This document shows, piece by piece, positions 1 to 10,019 of a stretch of 64,000 bases of DNA. The notes under the pieces were generated by a model. That model had not been told where the DNA came from. It made no database searches and saw only the letters and a list, made by a program, of their open reading frames with translations. Numbering within the stretch: position 1 is the stretch's first letter; every line of letters begins with the position of its first letter. The translations under genes and the position numbers were made by a program. The stretch is from Bathynomus jamesi (lineage: Eukaryota > Arthropoda > Malacostraca > Isopoda > Cirolanidae). The DNA lies in assembly GCA_023014485.1 (NCBI GenBank), contig JAJOZX010005515.1, forward strand, positions 121,001 to 185,000. The letters are read 5' to 3'.

Positions 1-713
1 CGGTCCCTCCAGTCAACATTAATATTCTTCAATATTTCCATTAGTTTCCTCCATTAGACTCTGTCAAAAGCTTTTTCAAAGTCAATAAAACAAACAAACA
101 TTTCCTGATCATGTTCCAGCACTCTCTCTCCCATCATTCTCATAATACCAATAGTTTCTCTTGATCCGCATTTTGATCTCAGTCCAAACTGATCCTCTCC
201 AATGTACTGCTCAGCTCTGTTCGTTAGTCTTCTGGTTAGTATCCTTAGCATTATTTTTGATGCATGGCTGACCAAGCTCATGGTTTGAAATTCTGAACAC
301 TTGGTGGCTCTCGGTTTCTTGGGGGATAGTAATCATAGAGATTCTCATAAAGTCAGCAGGCCAGTCTCCACTTTCATACATGTTTCTGCAAAATACATTC
401 ACCTCTCTAGCATCACCTTCAAGACTCTTCAGAAGTTCTGTTGGTACATCATCTGGTCCTGGGGCCTTGCCATTTCTTAGGTCTTTTACAGCCATCTCCA
501 CTTCTCTTTCCAATATGTCCGGTCCCATACAATCTACTTCCACCTCATCTGCTTCCTCCATTTCGATGTTATTAGGTTCGTTCTCTTTATCATACAGTTC
601 TTCAATATATTCACTCCATCTCTTCCTTATATCTTGTAGTCTTTTCAGTTTTTCTCCATTTCTCCCCTCTATTTCTCGCACTCCCAAGCTACTTCTTTTC
701 CATCTATTTATGG

Positions 714-717
<4 letters not shown>
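1..717 (-). mobile_element. LINE reverse transcriptase fragment, RTE-like (truncated)
   Basis: This is part of a non-LTR retrotransposon ORF read on the minus strand in two frames: about 717-290, then 281-1 and off the window edge. The upstream part has the RT entry motif GKAPGPDDVPTELLK. The downstream part has LVSHASKIMLRILTRRL, then IGEDQFGLRS and FIDFEKAFDRV, which carries the first catalytic Asp region of the RT palm. The frame changes around 285-300, so it is a dead copy. The 5' side ends at an (AT)n tract, so the endonuclease part is missing. The RT wording resembles RTE-type LINEs, but the clade assignment is my judgement and was not tested. Confidence 0.8.
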
Positions 718-749
<32 letters not shown>

Positions 750-760
750 TATATATACAA
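718..760. repeat. (AT)n microsatellite
   Basis: Alternating AT run at the 5' truncation point of the LINE fragment. It creates the artificial YIYIYI peptide in the overlapping reading frame. Confidence 0.9.
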
Positions 761-765
761 GTATA

Positions 766-1181
766 TAATGATACGCAATGATACATCGTGGCCACTGTCA
801 TAACACCGATTCCAGGAGATCAGCAAGTAAGCGGCAATGGGTCTGGAGAAGAGTTGGATTGGGGATCGTCCTCTGCGAAAGTATTATCAAGCTACACACG
901 GTTCGAATCCCACGGAAAGATGTAGTTCCTCTCCGTTATATAACCTTAGATCGGTGAGTTACTATCCCATGGGTCTGAGTTTGTTTACCCCTGTAGTAGT
1001 GATTTGTGCGCAGAAAAAAAAAAAAACGCTTCGTGAGTTTGTTTACTCCTGTAGGATGATAAGAGGACGCGCCGAGCCACCGACCTAAGACCATGACACA
1101 GGGGTCGTGGGGCAAATCCGGCTGAGAAACTGCCTTAGATGTTGCGAAGAAGGTTAAACAACTCCACCATCACATTTTATA

Positions 1182-1213
<32 letters not shown>

Positions 1214-1217
1214 TTAT
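766..1217. other. Unassigned; weak SINE-like stretch and (AT)n
   Basis: No convincing coding sequence. GGTTCGAATCC at 900-910 matches a pol III B box, and GC-richer flanks (830-1130) could be a decayed tRNA-derived SINE. I do not see a well-spaced A box, so this is only a suggestion. An AT microsatellite lies at about 1177-1212. Confidence 0.3.
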
Positions 1218-1230
1218 TTATTTTTTGTAC

Positions 1231-1269
1231 TTCAGACGTTTCGACAAATCTTTTGTCATCATCAGTGAA
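1231..1269 (-). ncRNA. Hammerhead ribozyme motif (left arm of the Penelope-like element)
   Basis: Read on the minus strand: stem I strand TTCA, core CTGATGA, stem II GACAAA/TTTGTC with loop AGA, core GAAA, a very short CG stem III, the cleavage triplet GTC, and closing stem I strand TGAA. This is the core of a minimal type I hammerhead. One T lies unpaired between CTGATGA and stem II. Hammerheads with almost no stem III, thought to work as dimers, are known in Penelope-like elements. It reads outward from the element centre. Confidence 0.75.
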
Positions 1270-1545
1270 TTAAGTCTTAAAACCTTAAAACAAAAGTAAA
1301 AAGTGAAAATTACATCAATACAATATTAAAACCATTAAAATTAAAACCTTAAAACAAAATAAAAATTGCATCAATACAAAATTAAAATCATTAAAATTTC
1401 ATCACTACAAAAATTAAAATTAAATTAAATTACCTCAATAGGTAAATACACAATGTTTACATCAACCTCCATACTTGGCAAAGCCTAAGAGAAAACTGGA
1501 TGGTCAGAGGATTAGAAAGTATGTCTATGAGAATCGGTTGGTTAG

Positions 1546-2385
1546 TTAAAAGAGCTGTAATTTGTAGGATGAACTATTATTGTTAATGGAGGGTTTGTTT
1601 CTATAGATGTACAAAGATTCTAAAATTCGGAGTTCTGTGAGGTTATTGGATCTAGTTAAAATTTCAAACTGAGTTTTGTGAAGGGGATGGTTGTTTTCAT
1701 TACTATGGTTTCTAATTGCGGATTGTGGAGGGCTACTGAGGGGACGGTTGGTACGGACTGACAAGCGCAAATGTTGAGAAAGGCGCACCTCCAGTTGGAG
1801 TTGAGTGCTGCCAATATACGCAGCCTTACAGCTGTCGTACGTGTATTTGTAAACAACATTGGGGCATACAGTTTTGGGGAATTCATCTTTGAACTTTAAA
1901 AAATTTGATAATTTAAGTGGGTTGACGAAGGCGAATCTAAAATTTATTTGGGGATAACTAGAATTGAGCAGTTTGGACAATTCACCTCGAATACGCAATG
2001 ATAAATAACTATAAAAAGGTAATTTAATATATCTGGTTTCTTTTTGTACTGTAGTTATGGGGAGTTTAGTATTAAAAGTGTTATTTAAAAATTTCTTTAA
2101 TTGGTTATCAAATAGATTAGAAGGGTAGTAATTGTTAATAAAGCACTGTCTTAAAAATTTAAATTCTTCGTTTAACGAAAAGTAATCCGAACAAATACGG
2201 TAACTTCTTGTTAATAATGTTACTATAGCACTAATCTTATATTTATAAAACATACAACTTAAATAATTGGTTCCCAAGCCAGTAAAAGTTTGTTTTCGAA
2301 ATAGTGAAGTTTGGAACTTATTATGAGCCCGTTTATATATATTGGCAGCACTCAACGCCAACTGGAGGTGCGCCTTTCTCAACAT
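1546..2385 (-). CDS. Penelope-like RT C-terminus plus GIY-YIG endonuclease (partial)
   Basis: The open frame is 279 codons. Residues 1-18 are only the antisense of the opposite arm and are not real. From about residue 30 the protein reads as the thumb end of a PLE reverse transcriptase (FTGLGTNYLS, then CFINNYYPSNLF). The C-terminal third is a GIY-YIG nuclease domain: VCPNVVYKYTYDSCKAAYIG supplies the Y-x-Y and YIG-type strands, followed by the conserved Arg/His stretch (VRLSQHLRLS) and a late Glu (LRILESLY). The family uses this nuclease for target nicking. The catalytic RT palm is absent, so the protein cannot reverse transcribe. A 5'-truncated copy is the simplest reading. Confidence 0.8.
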   Translation of the reverse strand: MLRKAHLQLALSAANIYKRAHNKFQTSLFRKQTFTGLGTNYLSCMFYKYKISAIVTLLTRSYRICSDYFSLNEEFKFLRQCFINNYYPSNLFDNQLKKFLNNTFNTKLPITTVQKETRYIKLPFYSYLSLRIRGELSKLLNSSYPQINFRFAFVNPLKLSNFLKFKDEFPKTVCPNVVYKYTYDSCKAAYIGSTQLQLEVRLSQHLRLSVRTNRPLSSPPQSAIRNHSNENNHPLHKTQFEILTRSNNLTELRILESLYIYRNKPSINNNSSSYKLQLF

Positions 2386-2610
2386 TTGGGCTTGTCAGTC
2401 CGTACCAACCGTCCTCTCAGTAGCCCTCCACAATCCGCAATTAGAAACCATAGTAATGAAAACAACCATCCCCTTCACAAAACTCAGTTTGAAATTTTAA
2501 CTAGATCCAATAACCTCACAGAACTCCGAATTTTAGAATCTTTGTACATCTATAGAAACAAACCCTCCATTAACAATAATAGTTCATCCTACAAATTACA
2601 GCTCTTTTAA
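2332..2610 (+). pseudogene. Second GIY-YIG endonuclease segment (inverted arm)
   Basis: This is the plus-strand mirror of the GIY-YIG coding part at 1546-1820. It reads IYIGSTQRQLEVRLSQHLGL and ends SSSYKLQLF, identical or nearly so to the minus copy. It lacks any upstream RT and begins at the arm/spacer junction, so it is a pLTR fragment rather than a gene. The few differences (Q/R and R/G) show the two arms are very similar in age. Confidence 0.8.
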
Positions 2611-2888
2611 CTAACCAACCGATTCTCATAGACATATACTTTCTAATCCTCTGACCATCCAGTTTTCTCTTAGGCTTTGCCAAGTATGGAGGTTGATGTA
2701 AACATTGTGTATTTACCTATTGAGGTAATTTAATTTAATTCTAATTTTTGTAGTGATGAAATTTTAATGATTTTAATTTTGTATTGATGCAATTTTCATT
2801 TTGTTTTAAGGTTTTAATTTTAATGGTTTTAATATTGTATTGATTTAATTTTCACTTTTTACTTTTGTTTTAAGGTTTTAAGACTTAA

Positions 2889-2927
2889 TTCACTGATGAT
2901 GACAAAAGATTTGTCGAAACGTCTGAA
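2889..2927 (+). ncRNA. Hammerhead ribozyme motif (right arm of the Penelope-like element)
   Basis: Same motif on the plus strand. CTGATGA is at 2893-2899, stem II at 2901-2906/2910-2915, GAAA at 2916-2919, and CGTC at 2920-2923, with predicted cleavage after 2923. Stem I is TTCA 2889-2892 with TGAA 2924-2927. All universally required core positions are present. Activity is inferred from the motif only. Confidence 0.77.
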
Positions 2928-2942
2928 GTACAAAAAATAAAT

Positions 2943-3051
2943 GAAAATGTTTGCCGTTGTGTTGGTCCTTCTGTTCATCTGCAAGCTCCGTTTCCCTAAG
3001 GAGAAGTCAATAGCTTTGATATTAATCCAGAGATATGGCCGATCGACATTG

Positions 3052-3100
<49 letters not shown>
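2943..3100. repeat. Unassigned AT-rich spacer ending in (AT)n
   Basis: Nothing recognisable at 2943-3050. An alternating AT microsatellite runs from about 3055 to 3100 and supplies the TA target of the next element. Confidence 0.8.
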
Positions 3101-3103
<3 letters not shown>

Positions 3104-4712
3104 GGTGGCCACAAAAAAACTTTACTTAATTGAAAGTTTAATAACTGCAACAATTCAAAACTTATGCGATTGAGATTTTGCACACATTAACAGATGCATA
3201 TAATCTATAATTGCTGGAATTTTCAAATATGTAGGTTCTATAGTTTTGTTACAGTGAACAATTTAAAAGCATATGTCTAAAAATAGCATGCCTGGTGTGC
3301 ATCTGACACGTACGTGCGCTAGCGTAGGCTAAACCTAATGTAGCGTAGTATGACACGCGCGCTGGCGTAGGCTAAACCTAATGTGAATTTGCTTTCTTTT
3401 ATTTTTCCGCTAAAACCCCGCCAGCATGACGTTAAGTAAAAGTGATAAAGCCATCATAGAAGCATGTGTCAAGGAAAAAGGTTGGAATGGAAATAGGATT
3501 GTCCGAGAATTCCCCGCAAAGAACTGGACTCGTCAAAGTGTTTATAACTTAATAAGAAAGATAAAGGATACTGGATCAACAGCTAGAAAACCCGGCAGCG
3601 GCAGGCCCAAAAGTGTTTCAACAGAAGAAATAAGGCTGCCGTGGAGGAACTGATTCAATCCCAGGAGAATACACCAGGAACTCATCGCTCCCAGAGACAG
3701 ATTGCGTACGACCTTGGGATTTCTCGCTCCTCTGTACAAGGGATTGTAAAACGTTTGAAATTGAAGGCCTACAAGTGAATTCGAGTTTCACGGCGTGATC
3801 AGAATGTAAGACAGCGTAGAAAGACCCGCTGTAAATCCCTATATGAACGCTACTCAGCTGAAGACGTGCAAAAAGTTGTGTTTACAGACGAAAAGGATTT
3901 CATGTTGGAGGTGGCCAAAAACATGCAAAATGACAGGGTTTATGGTTCAAGGAAAAAGGACATTCCTCCCTCCAGGCTTTATCATGAAACCTCACGATTC
4001 AGCAGAAAAGTAATGGTATCGGCGGGAATTTCATGGAAGGGGAAAACACGAATTCATTTTATTGCCACAAACGAAACTAAAGTTAACTCTGAGCGCTACA
4101 TCAACCTGTTAGATAATGGGTTACTTCCTGATTGTCGTCAGCTGTATCCTGACGTGGCCTACATTTTCCAGCAAGATGGGGCACCCGCCCATACAAGCCG
4201 AGCGACCCAAAATTATCTAGAGCAAGAGTCCCTAATTTCATCAAAAAGGATGAATGGCCGCCTCAGTCTCCCGACTGTAATCCGATGGACTATTCAGTAT
4301 GGGATTCCCTCATGGTGAAGGTTTACGGCAGCCAGAAAGACAAATTCACTGAAGATGAACTTAAGGAGAAAATCAGTAGAGCATGGGAGGATATCACCTT
4401 AGATGAGGTTCGAAAGTGCATCTCCTCGTGGAAGAAGCGATTGAGGGCAGTTTACCAACAGGGAGGTGGTCACATTGAACATTTGTTTAAGTAAATTTTA
4501 AGTTCAAATTCATTTTCTTCGGCATGCTATTTTTAGACATATGCTTTTAAATTGTTCACTGTAACAAAACTGTAGAACCTACATATTTGAAAATTCCAGC
4601 AATTATAGATTATAACCATCTGTTAATGTGTGCCAAAGCTCAATCGCATAAGTTTTGAATTGTTGCAGTTATTAAACTTTGAATTAAGTAAAGTTTTTTT
4701 GTGGCCACCCGA
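3101..4712 (+). mobile_element. Mariner-like element (DD37D) with about 190-bp TIRs
   Basis: Terminal inverted repeats begin TCGGGTGGCCAC and match over about 190 bp (3101-3293 and 4521-4712). TA dinucleotides flank both ends, as expected for the Tc1/mariner superfamily. A broken transposase lies between. Inside the left subterminal region, a 25-bp segment with GCGTAGGCTAAACC occurs twice (about 3315-3341 and 3360-3384). The element sits in (AT)n, so the TA target duplication is uninformative beyond the superfamily rule. Confidence 0.9.
3426..4494 (+). pseudogene. Mariner-like transposase, DD37D, frameshifted
   Basis: The transposase starts at 3426 with a helix-turn-helix region (IVREFPAKNWTRQSVYNLIR) and a basic GRPKS-type linker. 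The frame breaks near 3635, a stop lies near 3777, and the frame shifts again near 4222. The catalytic domain shows FTDEKDF (first Asp) and QQDGAPAHTS (second Asp). After the shift comes PMDYSVWDSL (third Asp), with 37 residues between the last two Asps by my count. This is the spacing of maT-like DD37D elements. The C-terminus ends GGHIEHLFK at 4494. With at least three lesions it cannot make active enzyme. Confidence 0.85.
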
Positions 4713-4719
4713 TATATAT

Positions 4720-4828
4720 ATGATGAATAAAACCACGAAGGGAAAAGAAACATCCTGAGGATGTCATTAGACGAAAGCGCTTGAGCACCCCTTTGTGTTT
4801 CTTTTCCCTTCGTGGTTTTATTCATCAT
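4720..4828 (+). ncRNA. Hairpin with hammerhead-like core
   Basis: A perfect 33-bp stem (4720-4752 with 4796-4828) encloses a 43-nt loop. The loop holds CTGAGGA (4755-4761), a 3-bp GTC/GAC stem with ATTA loop, GAAA (4773-4776), self-complementary GCGC, then CTT, followed by GA that can pair with the TC just before the core. The order matches a hammerhead with a two-base-pair stem III. The core position 7 G and the weak inner stem I make it less certain than the pair at 1231 and 2889. It may be the end of a second Penelope-like or retrozyme-type element. Confidence 0.5.
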
Positions 4829-4936
4829 AAATATTTTTCACGTGTCACTTTCGTGAAATAATTTTTCATATATATATATATATATATGAAAATGAAAAGG
4901 TTTATTGGCAAACTATAGTCCATATGACAAATATTA
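4829..4936. repeat. (AT)n and AT-rich spacer
   Basis: Contains (AT)n at about 4868-4887. No coding signal. Confidence 0.8.
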
Positions 4937-5973
4937 CACTGCCCAACACCAATTTTGCTGATTTAATTCTAACACCTGTTTTTAGGTAACTTTGGTGTGC
5001 TGATTTCAAAAATCACCTTAGTTTTTGCCTATCACGTCAGGTTTTCGAGCAATCAAATACGGATATTTTGGAGATATCGCATTTTGGCAGGGTTATGCCC
5101 AATTTTTTTCTTTTCAAAAATTAAGTTTTTACATACTCAGAATCAGCATGGAAAAGTAAACAATTGTGCAGGAAGTGAACTTTAATATACAATGGTAATA
5201 TTGACACATAAAGTGATTAAAAGTGTTTAAATAAGCCAAAAATGATTCCATATTAAAGCAAGCACGGTACCAGTTTTCTTAACATTGTCTTTTTCTTGTT
5301 TTCTTACTTTTCAGTGCTGATAAATTTTCTCTTATAGGACTTGCTAGAATGAGAGATGTCAAGACAATCTCTTTGCAGGCTCCAGCAGTAGTCAGCCATC
5401 ATATGGGTATCCCATCTTCCTTGGTATCGTTCTTCCATCACTTTGATATCTTGGTGGAACCTTTCACCTTGCTCTTCACAAACATCACCAAGATTTTCTG
5501 GAAATTTATCCAGATGACTGTTGAGATAGTGAACTTTAATGCTCATGTTGCAACCCAACTGCTGAAAGTTTACAAGTAAATCCTTTACAAGATCTTTATA
5601 ATTTTCAGACTTTTTGTTTCCTAGGAAGTTCTTAACTACTGCCACAAAAGCATTCCAAGCTCTTGCCTCCGTTTCGGTCATTGAGTTACTGAACTGCGTA
5701 CATGTTGTACATGACCTTTAGATTTAATGCACAGATTTGCGTATTCCACATATAAAATTTTAACAGCAAAACAGCTGTTAACAGGTCTGAAAAATCATCA
5801 ATTTTGATAAGCGCCCTTCATGGATCACCCAAAATAGGCATATTGCATTACACGAAAACCTGATGTGATGGACAAAATCTAAGGTGATTTTTGAAATCAG
5901 CACATCAATATTATCCAGAAACAGGTCTTAGAATTAAATCATCAGCAAAAACATTTTTTTTTGTTGGGCAGTG
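4937..5973. mobile_element. 1.0-kb DNA transposon, CACTG termini, TTA target duplication
   Basis: The ends are inverted (CACTGCCCAACA at 4937; its complement ends at 5973). Further inward, subterminal inverted matches continue, including GTGCTGATTTCAAAAATCAC near 4998 and its complement near 5890. TTA flanks both sides. CACTR termini with 3-bp duplications are a trait of CMC/EnSpm; TTA is also a PIF/Harbinger target. I see neither transposase, so the superfamily is open. The only ORF is at 5304-5681. Confidence 0.65.
5304..5681 (-). CDS. Unplaced transposon-borne ORF, 125 codons
   Basis: The ORF reads from a Met in MTETEARAWNAFVAVVKNFL through NMSIKVHYLNSHLDKFPENL, then EEQGERFHQDIKVMEERYQ, then MMADYCWSLQRD. 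The composition looks truly coding, with a regular charged and aromatic pattern, and it lies squarely inside the TIR pair. The His and Asp in SHLD and FHQD could be functional, but I do not recognise a named domain. It may be the C-terminal part of a longer transposon protein whose upstream part was lost by internal deletion. No neighbouring reading frame extends it convincingly. Confidence 0.6.
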   Translation of the reverse strand: MTETEARAWNAFVAVVKNFLGNKKSENYKDLVKDLLVNFQQLGCNMSIKVHYLNSHLDKFPENLGDVCEEQGERFHQDIKVMEERYQGRWDTHMMADYCWSLQRDCLDISHSSKSYKRKFISTEK

Positions 5974-6025
5974 TTATTAATACAATGACAGTTCACATAC
6001 TAAGGACAGAAAGATATACAATTGA

Positions 6026-6918
6026 TTAGAAATAATATAGTAATGTGGAAGTTAAGTGCAGCTGCAGACAAACGTTTTCGTACCAAGAATTCCATAGCTT
6101 AGAGGACAAACGGTAGGACTCATGGATAGCTTGGATAATCGGGTTGGTTGATTTTTTAATTTTTCGCATTATACTGTATCGAACACGTCTTGTTACATCC
6201 AGGAAGCTTGGGACATTGCAGGTAGCAAACATTTGCGAAGCTGAGCATCTCGGGGGTAATTTATGTAAGAGTCTAAAAGACCTGTTGTACAGCAAATTTA
6301 GGGTTCTGCCAGAACCTTTTTTATAATTCACCCAGAGTTACAGTCCGTAAGTATTACTGCAGAAAGTACGAAAGAGTGTATTTAGCTTCACTTGTACAGA
6401 ACCGGAAGTTCCTTATAGTCATATTCGCTTTAGCACAAAGGCTTCGAGATTGTTTTCTTGTATCTGAGTCATCATTCAATGGGCTGGTGATAGTTTGACC
6501 CAAATACTTAAACTCTGTACTTCCTCAATTACTTCACTTCTCATTTTAAACCATTAGTAATATCAGCTGGCTGATTACAGCTTTTAGGATGGAATTGCAT
6601 AACTTTAGTTTTTGTAACATTAAAAAGAATATCATGTTTCTGCGAATACACTTCGCAGACTTTTAGTAGCCGATCCAGACCTTTAACAGAGGGACTTATT
6701 AAGACCATATCATCGGCATAAACTAAGTTATTTATCCTTGTGTTATCTATACAACATCCCACTGTTGCGTCATTAAGTGAAGCAATTAATCCGTCAATAT
6801 ACACATTAAACAGCATAGGAGAGAGCAAGGAGCCTTGTCTCACCCCGCAAGAGGAGCCAAAACATTAGGATAGTACATTGCCCTACCTATGTATTTAGAT
6901 TTTTTTTTTAAGTACATA
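6026..6918 (-). mobile_element. LINE-A, piece 1: RT palm and C-terminus
   Basis: This is the 3' part of an old minus-strand non-LTR element. At 6541-6843 the frame reads VRQGSLLSPMLFNVYIDGL then LVYADDMVLISPS, the RT YADD catalytic box. A further frame at 6026-6331 carries the C-terminal LLYNRSFRLLHKLPPRCSAS stretch. Frameshifts separate these. The upstream continuation resumes at 12725, beyond a mariner-type insertion. About 60 residues around the first RT Asp appear to be missing near the junction. The clade is undecided (Jockey/L2-like group). Confidence 0.75.
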
Positions 6919-7230
6919 CAGGGTGATTCAAAAGTCCTGTTACCCAGATTACATATTACATTTATAACAAGTAAATTACAGGCTTTACATTTACATTTAT
7001 TACGTGAATTACAGAACACATATACAGAATTTACACAACAATAACAGCTTATGTTTACAACATATGTTATAATGTTATAATGTTTCAGACCAACAAAGAC
7101 CCTAGGATCCACTCATGGATGGTCTACCTAACCGTGTTCGTAATTGTGTATTGTGCATGTCCTCCGTGGTGGCGGAGGGGACCTACAATTTTACGTGGGT
7201 TCCGAACCACAAAGCCTTAATTTTACTACC

Positions 7231-10000
7231 TTAAACTATACCCAATCTATCAACATATGCGTCTAATCGATTTTTAAATATGTTTATAGACGTGCTACTA
7301 ATTACTTCTTCCGGCAAACTATTCCAGCTATTTACTATTCTATACGTAAAAAAGTTTTTAGCAACTGCTGTCTCGAACCTTCTACTTGTCAACTTACACC
7401 CGTTATTTCTAGTCCTGTTTTATTGAGATATTTCGAAAAAGCTATCTTTATCTACGTTATCGAACCCATTCATAATTTTGAAAACCTGTATTAGATCACC
7501 CCTTAGCCTCCTAGTCTCGAGTGTAGTCAATTTTAACTCCTTAAGCCTATCCTCGTACGACTTTGACCTAAGCGACGGAATCATCTTAGTTGCTCGTCTT
7601 TGAACTCTTTCGATTTTGTCTATATCTTTCGCATATGCGGATTCCAAAATTGGATCGCGTACTCCAAATGGGGTCTAACTAATGATTTATAAAGAGGAAA
7701 TATATCGCGCGATTTGTACTCAAAATTCCGAGCTATAAAACCTAACACTTTGTTCGCTTTATTGACCGCTGCTGTACTTTGTTTCGCTACTTTTAAATCA
7801 CCAGTGACTATAACTCCTAAATCTTTTTCCTGCTCTACGCTTGTTAACTCTTCCCTGACATACTATACGCAAAATTACCGTTACGCGAACCTATATGTAA
7901 AATTTTGCACTTATCGACGTTAAATCTCATTTGCCATGTGACTGACCAATCAACGATTTTATTCAGATCTTCCTGGATTTTACCTCTATCTTCGTCATTA
8001 ATCGCCCTACCACCCAGCTTCGTGTCATCCGCAAACTTTGAAACTGTACTGACTAGGCCGACATCTAAATCGTTAATATATATAAGAAAAAGCAAGGGGC
8101 CCAATACAGAACCCTGAGGAACGCCACTCGCTACATTAGCCCAACACGACTCCGCTCCATCAACGACCACCCTCTGTTTCCTACCTCGCAACCACTCTTC
8201 TATCCAATTTATTACTACACCCCTGATTCCATGAGCCTTAGTTTTTCAATGAGTCTTTTGTGCGGTACGGTGTCAAACGCTTTTTGAAAATCTAAATACA
8301 CTACATCAACCGCCCGATGACTATCGTAAACGTCAACCACGCTTTGAAAAAATTCTAAAAGATTAGTTAAGCAAGATTTGTTTCGCCTAAAACCGTGCTG
8401 CGTATTTCTAACTAAGTTATGCAATTCTAAGTGTTCGACTATACGATCCCTAATTATTGATTCCAGTAGCTTACCTACAACAGACGTTAAACTGATTGGC
8501 CTATAATTTCCCGCCGCACCTTTATCGCCTTTCTTAAAGATAGGTGTTACGTTTGCTAACTTGAAATTATCTGGTACGCACCCCTCAGAAATAGACGCAT
8601 TAAAAATCTTTGTTAGCGGCACAACAATGCTATCTTTTAATTCTTTTAGTTGTATGGGATATATGGAATCCGGCCCCGGTGATTTACGCTTTTCATTTTA
8701 TCAATATAGCGCATTACCTCCCCTTCACTAACCACAATATTATCCAAAATATTACCATTATCAAAAGGTATTATGTCTATGACCGTAGGGATATTCGTTA
8801 CATCTTCTATAGTAAAAACTGACGTAAAAATTCGTTTAGCAAGGTAGCCATTTCCTTGTTTTCAGAAACTAGATCTCCGTTAACATTTTTCAACGGCCCC
8901 AAGACACTTTTTACTGGATTTCTATTGTTGACGTATTGAAAGAATCGCTTGGGGTTTTCTTTACCGTCACGAGCTATGGAGATTTCAAATTCGCGCTTGG
9001 ACTTTTTATTACACTTTTCGCTTCACGCCTTAGAGATATGTAGTTGTTTCGTAACCACAAATTGTCTTTATCGCACTTATGTAGCCTATAAGCCCTATCT
9101 CTACTCTTTATAATGTCTCCTACTCTAGAAGTAAACCACAAGGGCTTGTTGTTTACTTTCGCACGCTTAATTTTGTACGGTACACATTCCTCATTTATAG
9201 TCCTAAATACTGTTTCAAACGATTCCCACATTAGTTTTGCGTTGGAGATTCCCATTACGTTTTCCCAATTGACGTGTGACAATTTATTTCGAAATTTACA
9301 AAAGTCTGCGTGCTGGAAGTTAGGAATTTTAGTCGAGTTAGCTGGTTTCGAGTGACTTACTGCGAGGACAAACTCTACCATATTGTGATCGCTATTGCTT
9401 AACGGTTCTATTAGCCTATCATTCGTAGTTATTACTAAATCTAAAATACTGTACAACCTCGTAGGTTCCCCAACCTTTTGGATAAGAAAGCTATCCTCGA
9501 GAAAATTAACTAAACGATTACCTTCCGCGTCTCCCTGCATTGTATCGTAATTCACGTTAGCGCAATTAAAGTCACCCATAACTAAAGCCTGCTCACTACC
9601 TATTATTCTCTTTAGTTCACGATATAACGCTTCGTCCGTATCAGCTGTTTGATTAGGGGGCCTATATATAACCGCAACAACAAGTTTGAAATCGTTCAAT
9701 TTAAGTTCTGCTATAGTCGAATCTATCGGTTCTGGAATTGTGTGCTTTACTTCTATAACGTTCGCAATATTATCTTTGATATACAACATAACACCGCCTC
9801 CTCGCCTACCTATTCTGTTTTTAACAAAAAGTCTATAACCTCTAATTTGATACTCCCCTACAAAGTCACGTGTTTCAGTGCTAAGCCACGATTCATTTAT
9901 CGCAATTAAATCATAGTCTTTACAAGCAATTAAAGAAAAAATTCGTTTATTTTATTTCGTAGGCTACGAGCATTTAAGGATAGAACCTTCAAATTGTTTG
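7231..10000 (-). pseudogene. LINE-B ORF2: AP endonuclease plus reverse transcriptase
   Basis: The order is typical of CR1-like ORF2. The endonuclease begins about 10000 (LSLNARSLRNK), with NESWLS, IYRPPN, VMGDFNCANVNYD and SDHNMVEF catalytic boxes at 9789-8974. The RT follows with KSPGPDS, then IFKKGDKGAAGNYRPISL, VYLDFQKAFDTVPH and SKFADDTKLGG (8622-7844). The C-terminal domain has IERVQRRATKMIPSL, and the frame would end RLDAYVDRLGIV at 7231. Several frameshifts (near 9940, 8960, 8640 and 8200) and an in-frame stop near 7420 inactivate it. The catalytic residues themselves are intact. Confidence 0.85.
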
Positions 10001-10019
10001 TAATTGCGACACCTTCGCG

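Larger units (their letters stand above)
1218..2942. mobile_element. Penelope-like element, inverted-repeat (pseudo-LTR) form
   Basis: The element consists of two inverted arms of about 610 bp (1218-1827 and 2332-2942) around a unique spacer of about 500 bp. Each arm carries the C-terminal GIY-YIG endonuclease coding segment and ends in a hammerhead-like motif about 12 bp from the border. The spacer encodes the C-terminal part of the PLE reverse transcriptase on the minus strand. Penelope-like elements are known for partial copies in tandem or inverted order (pLTRs), which fits. Most of the RT is absent, so the copy is not autonomous. (AT)n lies on the left and an AT-rich region follows on the right. 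Confidence 0.85.

Noticed and set aside
5349..5579. Plus-strand ORF of 76 codons opposite 5304-5681
   Set aside because: It is antisense to a frame with much better protein character and has no family resemblance.
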